Origin: Streptomyces roseolilacinus
GTDB taxonomy: Bacteria > Actinomycetota > Actinomycetes > Streptomycetales > Streptomycetaceae
Direction of reading: 5' to 3'
NCBI RefSeq assembly: GCF_014649335.1
Contig: NZ_BMSV01000001.1
Span: forward strand, 434,001 to 498,000
Length of the DNA: 64,000 nt
Shown here: piece after piece, positions 8,027-15,874 of the stretch
Numbering within the stretch: position 1 is the first letter of the stretch
How the letters are laid out: each line of letters begins with the position of its first letter
The notes under the pieces: model-generated
Told to the model about the DNA's origin: nothing
Seen by the model: the letters and a program-made list of their open reading frames with translations, nothing else
The model's database searches: none
Position numbers and translations under genes: made by a program

Positions 8027-9952
8027 ATGACGGGGGTCGGGACACGGCTGCTGCCGCTGGGCGGGGACGATCCGAGGGCGCTCGGCCCGTACCGGCTGCT
8101 CGGGCGGCTCGGTTCGGGCGGCATGGGGCGCGTCTACCTGGCGCGGACGGGGCCGGGCGGCCCGCTCGCCGCCGTGAAGACCCTCCTCGCGGAGGGCGAG
8201 GTCGGCGCCCACGACCGGCGCCGCTTCGCGCGCGAGGTGACGCTCGCGCAGCGCGTCGACGACCGGTACACGGCGCGCGTGCTCGGCGCGGACCCGGAGG
8301 CGCCGACCCCGTGGATGGCGATCGAGTACATCGCCGCGCCGTCCCTCGCCGAACTCGTCCGGACGGCGGGGCGGCTGCCGGCGTCCGCCGTCCGCTGGGT
8401 CGCCGCGGGCACGGCGCAGGCGCTGCTCGCCCTGCACGGGCAGGGCATCGTCCACCGGGACGTGAAACCGCAGAACGTCCTGCTGCCACTGGAGGGGCCC
8501 CGGCTGATCGACTTCGGCATCTCGCACGCCCAGGACATCACCCGGACGACGCTCACGCTCGGCACGATCGCGTTCACCTCCCCCGAGCAGGCGCGCGGCG
8601 AGCCGTCCACGGAGCGGTCCGACGTGTACTCGCTGGGCGCCACCCTCTTCCACCTGGCCGTGGGCCGGCCCCCCTACCCGGAGGGGGAGGACACCCTGCG
8701 GCTGCTGGCCCGCGTGTCGCGGGGCGACCTGGACCTGACGGGGCTGCCGAAGGAGCTCGTCCCGCTGGTGCGCCCCTGCCTGGCCGTGGACCCCGCCGGC
8801 CGGCCGCGCCCCGCGGACGTGCTCGACCGGTTCCCGGAGAAGGCGCGCAGGCTGCCGGCCTCGGCCGGCGGGAGCCGCTGGCTGCCGCCGCGCTGGACGG
8901 AGCTGATCGGCGCGTACGAGCGGCAGGGCGCGGAGTGGGAGCGTGCGGCGCCCGCCGGCCCGGTGGCCGCCGCGGCCGACGACCCCACCCGCGCCGTGCC
9001 GCCGCCCGGCCCGACGCGGACGTACACCGAGGAGCGGGAGCGCGCGCGGGCCCGGGCCCGCGCGCAGGAACGGGAGCGGGAACGGCGGCAGGAGCAGGCC
9101 CGGGAGCGGGCCCGGGAACGCGAACGGGAGCGGGCCCGGGCACAGGAGCGCGAACGGGTACAGGAGCATGAGCGGGCACAGGAGCGCCGGCGGGCCCGGC
9201 AGCGGCCCCGGACCCGCGCCTCGGCCGGCGCCCGGACGGCCTCGCCGGCCCCCGCCCCGGCACCCACCCCGTCGCCGCCCCCGGCGAAGAAGTCGTCCGG
9301 CGCCGGGTGGGCCCCGCTCGTCCTCGCCGTACTGGTCCTGCTGTTCACCGCCCGCACCTGCGACGACGCCGCCCGGACCACCACCCCGCCGTCGACGGCC
9401 GGCAGCGGCGGCGGCTCCGCCACCCGCCCGACGCCCGGGTACGCGTACACGCCCCGCACGCCCACGCCCAGCGCCCGGGACCTGGCGTTCCGCGCCGTGC
9501 GCGGCGGGGACTGCCTCGACGTGTACGACGACGGGTACGACCGGTGGAGCAGACCCGCCCCGATCCGCGTGGACTGCGACTCGGCGAGCGCGTACGTGCG
9601 CGTCACCCGCGCCGGCCCGGCCGCCACCTGCGACGCGGGGCCGGGCCGGGACCGGTGGGCGAACCACGCGGACGACGGGGTGCGGACCGTGCTGTGCCTC
9701 TCCCGCCAGTTCCGCACCGGCCAGTGCTTCACCGCGGAGATCGACGGCGACGGCGAGGCCTCCGCCGACCTGATGGAGATCTGGAACTGCGCCCACGACC
9801 GGGTCCCCAAGGGCCGGACCCACATCCTCCAGATCACCGGCCACTACCGGACGCCGTCGGACGGGCGGCTCCGCTGCCCCGACGAGGACACCCGCTACTG
9901 GACCTGGAAGGTGAACGAGGGCCGCAGCTACGTCTGCACCCGCGTCGCCTGA
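8027..9952 (+). CDS. Membrane Ser/Thr protein kinase with long charged helix
   Basis: Hanks-type (PknB-like) kinase of 641 residues. The glycine loop is GRLGSGGMGRVYLAR (26-40), with catalytic Lys51, HRDVKPQN near 143 and DFG near 162; all are intact. After the kinase domain (to about 280), residues about 335-400 are almost only Glu, Arg, Ala and Gln in alternating runs, a candidate ER/K single alpha-helix. A Pro/Ala linker, one membrane segment (PLVLAVLVLLF, about 430-444) and an extracellular Cys-containing domain (about 475-641) follow. The sensor domain is not a PASTA repeat and I do not recognise it. Confidence 0.9.
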   Translation: MTGVGTRLLPLGGDDPRALGPYRLLGRLGSGGMGRVYLARTGPGGPLAAVKTLLAEGEVGAHDRRRFAREVTLAQRVDDRYTARVLGADPEAPTPWMAIEYIAAPSLAELVRTAGRLPASAVRWVAAGTAQALLALHGQGIVHRDVKPQNVLLPLEGPRLIDFGISHAQDITRTTLTLGTIAFTSPEQARGEPSTERSDVYSLGATLFHLAVGRPPYPEGEDTLRLLARVSRGDLDLTGLPKELVPLVRPCLAVDPAGRPRPADVLDRFPEKARRLPASAGGSRWLPPRWTELIGAYERQGAEWERAAPAGPVAAAADDPTRAVPPPGPTRTYTEERERARARARAQERERERRQEQARERARERERERARAQERERVQEHERAQERRRARQRPRTRASAGARTASPAPAPAPTPSPPPAKKSSGAGWAPLVLAVLVLLFTARTCDDAARTTTPPSTAGSGGGSATRPTPGYAYTPRTPTPSARDLAFRAVRGGDCLDVYDDGYDRWSRPAPIRVDCDSASAYVRVTRAGPAATCDAGPGRDRWANHADDGVRTVLCLSRQFRTGQCFTAEIDGDGEASADLMEIWNCAHDRVPKGRTHILQITGHYRTPSDGRLRCPDEDTRYWTWKVNEGRSYVCTRVA

Positions 9953-9959
9953 CCCCGTC

Positions 9960-10361
9960 TCAGTCCAGCACCGCCAGCGCGTCGATCTCGACGAGCAGCC
10001 CCTCCGGCAGCCCGACGTACACGGTGGTGCGCGCGGGCGGCACGGCCACGTCCGCCAGGTACGCGTCGTAGAGGGCGTTCATCTCGGCGAAGTGGGCGAC
10101 GTCCGTCAGGTACACCCGCATCATCACCACGTCGTCCCAGCCCGCGCCCGCCTCCGCGAGGACCGACTCGACGTTGGCGAGGGTCTGCAGGGTCTGCTCG
10201 CGCAGGGTCGGCCCGGCGACGGACGGCGGCTGCCCCGGCACCGCGGGGCGGAAGCCGACCTGCCCGGCGACCTGGAGGACGTTGCCCTTGCGGACGCCGT
10301 GGGAGAACCGGGCGGGCGGGGCGGCGTGGGTCGGCGGCGTGACGGCGGTCTTCTCGCTCAT
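9960..10361 (-). CDS. RidA/YjgF family protein
   Basis: The 133-residue protein has the RidA fold signature: GNVLQVAGQVGF near the N-terminus and PARTTVYVGLPEGLLVEIDALA at the C-terminus, including the substrate-carboxylate Arg. RidA enzymes deaminate reactive enamine/imine intermediates released by PLP enzymes. Its start overlaps the IclR gene stop by four bases (ATGA), so the two are translationally coupled. Next to a PLP amino-acid deaminase this function fits well. Confidence 0.88.
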   Translation of the reverse strand: MSEKTAVTPPTHAAPPARFSHGVRKGNVLQVAGQVGFRPAVPGQPPSVAGPTLREQTLQTLANVESVLAEAGAGWDDVVMMRVYLTDVAHFAEMNALYDAYLADVAVPPARTTVYVGLPEGLLVEIDALAVLD

Positions 10362-11119
10362 GGCGCGTCCTTCGGTGGGGTGGTGCCCGAGTAGTCGTGA
10401 CTGACGGCCCGCGCGGTGCGGCGCACCAGCGGGAGGAGGGCGAGGAGCTCCTCGGCGGTGACGACGACGTTGGGCGCGGACACCGACAGGGCGGCGGCCA
10501 CCCGGCCGTCGGCGCCGCGCACCGGGGCGGCGACGCAGTTGATGGACTCCTCGTGGCCGCCGAGGTCGGCGGCCCAGCCCTGTTCGCGCACGGCCGCCAG
10601 CTCCGTGCGGAAGGCGGCGGCGTGCGGCGTCGAACGGGGCGTGTACGGGGGGTAGTCGAGGCGGGCGGTCAGCGCGTGGCGCTCCGCCTCGGGCAGGTCG
10701 GCGAGGAGAACCTTCGCGACGGCGGCGACGGTGACCGCGACGGGGCGGCCGATCCGCGAGTACATCCGCACCGGGTAGCGGCTGTCGACCTTGTCGACGT
10801 ACAGCACCTCGTCGCCCTCGCGGACGGCGAGGTGCACGGTGTGACCGGTCTCCTCGTTGAGGCGGACCAGGTGGGGATGGGCGATCTCCCGCACGTCGAG
10901 GTTCTCGGCGGCCTCCTGGGCGAGCGCGAGGAGGCGGGCGCCGAGCCGGTAGCGCTGGTCCTGCTGCCGGTGGACGAGACCGTGCTCGTGCAGGGTGCGC
11001 AGCAGGCGCAGGGCGGTCGACTTGTGGACGCCGAGCCGCTCGGCGACCTGCCCCAGGTCCGCGGGGCCCTGGGCGAGCAGCGGCAGGATGCTGAGCGCCC
11101 GGTCGACGGTCTGGCTCAT
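10358..11119 (-). CDS. IclR family transcriptional regulator
   Basis: The 253-residue regulator has an N-terminal winged helix at about residues 1-60 (LGVHKSTALRLLRTL is the recognition helix) and an IclR effector domain from about 75 (NEETGHTVHLAVREGDEVLYVDKV). It sits between the PfkB kinase (4-base overlap at its start) and RidA (4-base overlap at its end), in one operon. It probably controls the divergent deaminase/deacylase operon through the GCAACG sites at 12809-12835. The effector is unknown, with a D-amino acid or keto acid as candidates. Confidence 0.88.
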   Translation of the reverse strand: MSQTVDRALSILPLLAQGPADLGQVAERLGVHKSTALRLLRTLHEHGLVHRQQDQRYRLGARLLALAQEAAENLDVREIAHPHLVRLNEETGHTVHLAVREGDEVLYVDKVDSRYPVRMYSRIGRPVAVTVAAVAKVLLADLPEAERHALTARLDYPPYTPRSTPHAAAFRTELAAVREQGWAADLGGHEESINCVAAPVRGADGRVAAALSVSAPNVVVTAEELLALLPLVRRTARAVSHDYSGTTPPKDAP

Positions 11120-12132
11120 CGCGTGCGTACCTCCTCGTCGTCCGGCCCCGGGTCCGGCGCGCCGGGGCCGAGACGCAGTCTCCCCCAGCCCGCGTCGTCG
11201 GGCGCGGCCGGCCGGGCGGCGCGCGCCGGGCCGGCGGCGGGCGCGAGGTCGCCGGGCGCGGCCAGCGCGGCGGCGGCCGCCCGGTGCCCGTACCGCAGCC
11301 GCTCCGCGAACGGCAGCCCGCGCAGGGTCGCGTCGAGGAACCCGGCGGCGAAGGCGTCCCCGGCCCCGGAGTACGACACGACGTCGACGCGCGGCGCGGG
11401 CACGAAGACCCGCACGTCGCGCGCCGACCCCGGAACGCGGGCGAAGAGGGTCGCCCCCTTCGCTCCCTCCTTGACGACCAGCACGTCCGGTTCGGGAAGG
11501 GCCTCACGGACGGCGGCCGGGCCGCGCAGGCCGAGCGCGCGGGCCGCCTCGTCCTCCCCGGCGAAGACCAGGTCCGCGCCGCGCGCCAGGTCCAGCAGGA
11601 CACGGCGGGCGGTCGCCGGGCAGGGCCACAGCGACGGACGGTGGTTGAGGTCGAAGGAGACCAGGGGCCGGCCCGGGCGGCGGGCGGTGAGCGCCGCCAC
11701 CAGGGCGCGGCACTCCGGCGAGAGCGCCGCCGTGATGCCGGTCAGGTGCAGGACCCGGCCCGCCGCCGCCTCCTCGTACGGGACGTTTCGCACCGACATC
11801 GCGGAGGCGGCCGACCCGGCCCGGTGGTAGACGACCTCGTGCGCGGCGTCCCCCCGGTCGGCGGCCGTGCGGAAGTACACCCCGGTCGGCCGGTGCGGGT
11901 CCCGGCGGACACGCGAGACGTCGACGCCGTACGCGGCGACCGCCGCCACCAGGTGGTCGCCGAAGCCGTCGGCACCGACCCGGCTGATCCAGCGGACACG
12001 GTGCCCGGCGGCGGCCAGGGCGCAGGCCACGTTGGACTCGGCGCCGCCGACCGCGCGGGTGAAGGACGGCACGTCCGCGAGACGACCGGGCCGGGAGGGC
12101 AGGAAGGCGACCATGGACTCGCCCAGGCACAC
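11116..12132 (-). CDS. PfkB-family sugar kinase, 2-keto-3-deoxygluconate kinase-like
   Basis: Ribokinase-fold kinase of about 338 residues, most like KDG kinases. AVGGAESNVACALA near the N-terminus is the sugar-binding motif, and SGAGDAFAAGF is the PfkB signature with the catalytic Asp. The start is unclear. The GTG at 12132 keeps the first beta strand (VCLGESMVAF), while ATG at 12114 would remove it; neither has a good ribosome site. The sequence just upstream is the tail of a dispersed hairpin element, so the native start and leader may have been replaced. The C-terminus overlaps the IclR gene by four bases. The substrate is inferred, not shown. Confidence 0.8.
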   Translation of the reverse strand: MCLGESMVAFLPSRPGRLADVPSFTRAVGGAESNVACALAAAGHRVRWISRVGADGFGDHLVAAVAAYGVDVSRVRRDPHRPTGVYFRTAADRGDAAHEVVYHRAGSAASAMSVRNVPYEEAAAGRVLHLTGITAALSPECRALVAALTARRPGRPLVSFDLNHRPSLWPCPATARRVLLDLARGADLVFAGEDEAARALGLRGPAAVREALPEPDVLVVKEGAKGATLFARVPGSARDVRVFVPAPRVDVVSYSGAGDAFAAGFLDATLRGLPFAERLRYGHRAAAAALAAPGDLAPAAGPARAARPAAPDDAGWGRLRLGPGAPDPGPDDEEVRTR

Positions 12133-12140
12133 TGCTGTGA

Positions 12141-12482
12141 TTTTTTGGGCTCGTTGCGCCTCCGGGGCGCTTCCCCCTTTTTTGGCTCGTTCCGCCTCCG
12201 GGGCGCTGTGTGCGGGTGTCGGGAAGTCGACCGTGCTCGGCCCCTCGTTCCTCGGGGCCTGCGCGCGCTCGTCTTCCCGACACCCGCGCGCCCCTTCGGC
12301 TCCACGAGCGGCCCAACACGGCACCCTCCCCCTCCCCGGCACAAGTGCGGCCCCTCCACCCCACGAGCGGCCCACGAGGGCCCCCTTCCCCAGCCCGGAC
12401 ACCTCGTACCTCGGGGCCTGCGCGCGCTCGTCTTCCCGACACCCGCGCGCCCCTTCGGCTCCACGAGCGGTACAGGAGGGCG
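12141..12482 (-). repeat. Dispersed hairpin element, copy A (one complete, one partial)
   Basis: Read on the minus strand, this is the same element as at 19500 and 36750. The complete copy has stem arms at 12273-12285 and 12214-12226 (GGGTGTCGGGAAG pairing with CTTCCCGACACCC), then one mismatch and three more pairs. The GCGCCCC...ACGAGCC tail is duplicated (12143-12170 and 12180-12205), each followed by a run of A on that strand. A second, truncated copy (arm at 12432-12444) lacks its partner arm. The element ends directly at the PfkB kinase start. Confidence 0.75.
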
Positions 12483-12510
12483 CCCGCCCCCTCCCCACAC
12501 CACCCAGCCC

Positions 12511-12736
12511 CACCGGCCCCACGAGGCGACCGTCCCGGTACTTCCCCGCTCCCCGGCCCCATGCGTCGGCCATCACCCTCCCGCCCGTCCATCGGTTCCC
12601 CGAGCGGCCCGAGGGGTCGACCTCCCCCTCCCGCCGGCATGCTCCTCCACCGGACCCGCAAGGCGGTCGTCCCGGCACTCCCCCGCCCTCCGGCCCCACG
12701 CGTCGGCCATCGCCCTCCCGCCCGTCCGTCGGCTCC
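12511..12736. repeat. Diverged 89-bp direct repeat pair
   Basis: Bases 12511-12599 and 12648-12736 are two diverged direct copies, 137 bases apart. Shared blocks include CGTCCCGG, GCGTCGGCCATC and CCCTCCCGCCCGTCC. No gene is evident here. Together with the hairpin element it fills the 716-base gap between two divergent operons. Confidence 0.65.
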
Positions 12737-12808
12737 GCGGGCCGGTCGTCCGGCCGGGGGCATTGACCCGATGTCCGCCCGGATGTTAGACACCGTCGAG
12801 CACCATAC

Positions 12809-12835
12809 GCAACGACCGTTGCACCATCCGCAACG
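12809..12835. promoter_or_regulatory. Candidate IclR-type operator
   Basis: GCAACG AC CGTTGC (12809-12822) is a perfect palindrome, and a third GCAACG half-site lies at 12830-12835, 21 bases (two helical turns) from the first. It abuts the AAGGGAGG ribosome site of the deaminase gene. The likely binder is the IclR protein encoded at 10358-11119; this is inferred from position. Confidence 0.5.
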
Positions 12836-12848
12836 AAAGGGAGGCCCG

Positions 12849-14144
12849 ATGGCCGCCGGACAGTCGCTGGGGCCCGACGCGCTCGCCGCGCGGCTCGCGG
12901 ACGAGCGGGTCGACCACCGCTTCAAGGGCCTCCCGCCGGACGCGGACGGCCTGACGGTCGGCGAGCTGGCCGCGCAGCGGCGCAACGTCTTCACCGGCGG
13001 CTTCACGACCCCGGTCCTGACGCTCTCCGCCGAGGCCCTGGAGCACAACCTGGCGCTGCTGGGGACGTACTCCGAGCGCCACGGCCTGGCGTTCGCCCCG
13101 CACGGCAAGACGACGATGGCACCGCAGCTGTTCGCCCGCCAGCTGGCCCACGGCGCCTGGGGCGTCACCGTGGCGGTCCCCCACCAGGCGCGGGTCTGCC
13201 GGGCGTTCGGCGTGCGGCGGGTGTTCCTGGCGAACGAGCTGGTCGACGCGGCCGCGCTGCGCTGGGTCGCCGGCCTGCTCGCGGACGACCCGGGGTTCCG
13301 CTTCGTCTGCTACGTCGACTCGGTGCGCGGCGTCGAGCTGATGGACCGGGCGCTGGCCGGGTCCGTACGGCCCGTCGACGTGGTGGTCGAGCTGGCGGCC
13401 GGCGAGGGCGCCCGGACCGGGGTGCGGACGGACGAGGCGGCCCTGGAGGTCGCCCGGGCGGCCGCGCGGGCGGCGTCGCTGCGGCTGGTCGGCGTCGCCG
13501 GGTACGAGGCGCAGGTGCCGGACGCGTCGCCGCGGACCGTGCGGGCGTGGCTGCGGCGGCTCGTCGGGCTGGCCGCCGAGCTGGACGGGGCGGGGCTGTT
13601 CGCGGACGCGGAGGAGATCGTCCTCAGCGCGGGCGGCAGCGAGTGGTTCGACGCGGTCGCGGACGTGTTCGCCGGGGTGCCGCCGCTGTCGGCGCCCGTG
13701 CTGAAGCTGCTGCGGTCCGGTGCGTACGTCTCCCACGACCACGGCCACTACGAGCGGCTGACGCCGTTCAACCGCGTCCCGGAGGAGGGCGCCCTGGAGC
13801 CGGCGTTCCGGCTGTGGGCGCAGGTGGTGTCCCGGCCCACCCGGGACGAGGCGTTCCTCAACGCGGGCAAGCGGGACGTCTCGTACGACCTGGCGCTGCC
13901 GGTGCCGCACCTGGTGCGGTCCGGCCGGGACGGGACGGTCCGCCCGGCGGAGGGGCTGGCGGTGACGGCGCTGTCGGACCAGCACGCCTGGCTGCGGACG
14001 GACCCGGGGGGCGCGGAGCCGGAGGTCGGCGACTGGGTGGCGCTGGGGCTGGCGCACCCGTGCACGGTGTTCGAGAAGTGGCCGCTGATCCCGGTGGTGG
14101 AGGCGGACGGGACGGCCGTCGACTACGTCCGCACGTTCTTCTGA
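12849..14144 (+). CDS. PLP-dependent D-amino-acid deaminase (DSD1/alanine racemase-fold type)
   Basis: The 431-residue enzyme is an alanine-racemase-like type III PLP protein related to D-serine dehydratase and D-threonine aldolase. The PLP lysine is in FAPHGKTTMAP (near residue 86). The C-terminal zinc ligands of this family appear as His and Cys in LAHPCTVF near 403-405. The expected reaction is deamination of a D-amino acid to a keto acid and ammonia through an enamine, which RidA would hydrolyse. A strong AAGGGAGG site precedes the ATG. The N-acyl-D-amino-acid deacylase follows 39 bases later, so the pair can release and degrade D-amino acids. Confidence 0.82.
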   Translation: MAAGQSLGPDALAARLADERVDHRFKGLPPDADGLTVGELAAQRRNVFTGGFTTPVLTLSAEALEHNLALLGTYSERHGLAFAPHGKTTMAPQLFARQLAHGAWGVTVAVPHQARVCRAFGVRRVFLANELVDAAALRWVAGLLADDPGFRFVCYVDSVRGVELMDRALAGSVRPVDVVVELAAGEGARTGVRTDEAALEVARAAARAASLRLVGVAGYEAQVPDASPRTVRAWLRRLVGLAAELDGAGLFADAEEIVLSAGGSEWFDAVADVFAGVPPLSAPVLKLLRSGAYVSHDHGHYERLTPFNRVPEEGALEPAFRLWAQVVSRPTRDEAFLNAGKRDVSYDLALPVPHLVRSGRDGTVRPAEGLAVTALSDQHAWLRTDPGGAEPEVGDWVALGLAHPCTVFEKWPLIPVVEADGTAVDYVRTFF

Positions 14145-14183
14145 CCCTTCGGGTCTCGGGTCCTCGGGTCGGGGAGGCGCGCG

Positions 14184-15764
14184 GTGGAGCTGGTCATCCG
14201 GGACGTGCGGGTCGTCGACGGCACGGGCGGGCCGTCGTACCGGGCGGACGTGGGCGTCGACGGGGGCCTGGTCGCCGCCGTCCGCCGCGAGGGCGACCGG
14301 CCGCTGTCCGGCGCGCGGGTGCTGGACGCGGCGGGGCTGGCCCTCGCGCCCGGGTTCGTCGACATGCACGCCCACAGCGACCTGGCGCTGCTGCGGGACC
14401 CGGCGCACGAGGCGAAGGTCGCGCAGGGCGTGACGCTGGAGGTGCTCGGCCAGGACGGCCTGTCGTACGCGCCCGCCGACGACCGGACGCTCGACGAGGT
14501 GCGGGCGGCGATCGCCGGCTGGAACGGCGACCTCGCGGACGTGGACCCCGACTGGCGGACCGTCGGCGGGTACCTGGACCGCCTCGACCGGGGCTTCGGC
14601 GGCGAGGGCGTCGCGGTGAACGCCGCGTACCTGGTGCCGCAGGGGACGGTGCGGGCATACGTGGCGGGGTGGGCGGACCGGCCGCCGACCGGCGCCGAGC
14701 TGGACCGGATGCGGCGGCTCGTCGCGGAGGGCCTGGAGCAGGGCGCGGTCGGCATGTCGTCGGGCCTCACCTACCCGCCCGGCATGTACGCGGACCGCGC
14801 CGAACTGGCCGCGCTGTGCCGGGTCGTCGCCGGGTACGGCGGCTACTACTGCCCGCACCACCGCTCGTACGGGGCGGGCGCGCTCGGGGCGTACGCGGAG
14901 ATGCTCGACCTGGCGCGGGAGACGGGCTGCGCCCTGCACCTGGCGCACGCCACGCTGAACTTCGGCGTCAACGAGGGCCGGGCGCCCGAACTGCTGGCGC
15001 TGCTCGACGGGGCCCTGGCGGACGGCGTGGACGTGTCGCTCGACACCTACCCGTACACGCCGGGCTGCACGACGCTGGCGGCGCTGCTGCCCGGCTGGGC
15101 GCACGAGGGCGGCCCCGAGGCGCTGCTGGCGCGGCTGCGGGACGACGCGGTGGCCGAGCGGATCCGGTACGCGCTGGAGGTGACCGGGTCGGACGGCTGC
15201 CACGGCGTGCCGGTGGCGTGGGACACCGTGGAGGTGTCGGGCGTGTCGGACCCGGCGCTGGAGCGGTACGTGGGGACGCGGCTGCCCGGCTGGGCGGAGG
15301 CGCGCCGGCTGCTCCTCGCGGACCGGCTGGGCACGGCGGTGCTCCAGCACGTCGGGCACGAGGGCAACGTACGGGCGATCATGCGGCACCGGGTCCACAC
15401 GGGCGGCTCGGACGGCATCCTCCACGGCGCGAAGCCGCACCCTCGGGCGTACGGCACGTTCCCGCACTACCTGGGCCGGTACGTGCGGGAGCTGGGCGTG
15501 CTGTCCCTGGAGGAGGCGGTCGCGCACCTCACGTCCCGCCCGGCGGCCCGGCTGCGGCTCCCGGACCGGGGCCTGGTGCGGGTGGGGTACCGGGCGGACC
15601 TGGTGCTGTTCGACCCGGGGACGGTCGCGGCGGGCGCCACCTTCGCGGCGCCCCGCACGCTGCCGGTGGGCGTCCCGCACGTGCTGGTGAACGGGCGGTT
15701 CGCGGTGCGGGACGGGCGGCGCACGGACGTCCTGGCGGGGCGCTCGGTACGGCGCGCGCCGTAG
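14184..15764 (+). CDS. N-acyl-D-amino-acid deacylase (amidohydrolase)
   Basis: D-aminoacylase of the amidohydrolase superfamily, 526 residues, GTG start after GGGGAGG. The metal-binding HxH is in GFVDMHAHSDLALL (near residue 60). Later ligands are in YCPHHRSYG and CALHLAHATLNF, and GGSDGILHGAKPHPRAYG is the typical C-terminal catalytic segment. It cleaves N-acyl-D-amino acids to D-amino acid and carboxylate, feeding the deaminase gene just upstream in the same operon. The natural source may be peptidoglycan fragments or D-residue natural products, which is an inference. Confidence 0.88.
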   Translation: MELVIRDVRVVDGTGGPSYRADVGVDGGLVAAVRREGDRPLSGARVLDAAGLALAPGFVDMHAHSDLALLRDPAHEAKVAQGVTLEVLGQDGLSYAPADDRTLDEVRAAIAGWNGDLADVDPDWRTVGGYLDRLDRGFGGEGVAVNAAYLVPQGTVRAYVAGWADRPPTGAELDRMRRLVAEGLEQGAVGMSSGLTYPPGMYADRAELAALCRVVAGYGGYYCPHHRSYGAGALGAYAEMLDLARETGCALHLAHATLNFGVNEGRAPELLALLDGALADGVDVSLDTYPYTPGCTTLAALLPGWAHEGGPEALLARLRDDAVAERIRYALEVTGSDGCHGVPVAWDTVEVSGVSDPALERYVGTRLPGWAEARRLLLADRLGTAVLQHVGHEGNVRAIMRHRVHTGGSDGILHGAKPHPRAYGTFPHYLGRYVRELGVLSLEEAVAHLTSRPAARLRLPDRGLVRVGYRADLVLFDPGTVAAGATFAAPRTLPVGVPHVLVNGRFAVRDGRRTDVLAGRSVRRAP

Positions 15765-15799
15765 GGCCGCGCCGGGAGGGCCGCACCGAGAGGCCCCGG

Positions 15800-15870
15800 C
15801 AGACGCGGAGGTCCTGTCAGACACGGGAGACCCGTCAGGCACGGAGGACCCACCAGACCCGGGGGTCCGT
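15800..15870. repeat. Four tandem 17-18 bp repeats, each a mini-hairpin
   Basis: Four head-to-tail units start with CAG at 15800, 15818, 15836 and 15854, and a fifth CAG follows. The second unit contains ACGGG AGA CCCGT, a perfect inverted repeat; the others hold weaker versions such as CGGAGGTCCTG. The array fills the gap between two convergent genes (stops at 15764 and 15875) and may act as a bidirectional terminator. There are no spacers, so it is not a CRISPR array. Confidence 0.7.
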
Positions 15871-15874
15871 CAGC

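Noticed and set aside
15800..15870. Possible CRISPR array
   Set aside because: The repeats are directly adjacent with no spacers and no cas genes lie nearby.
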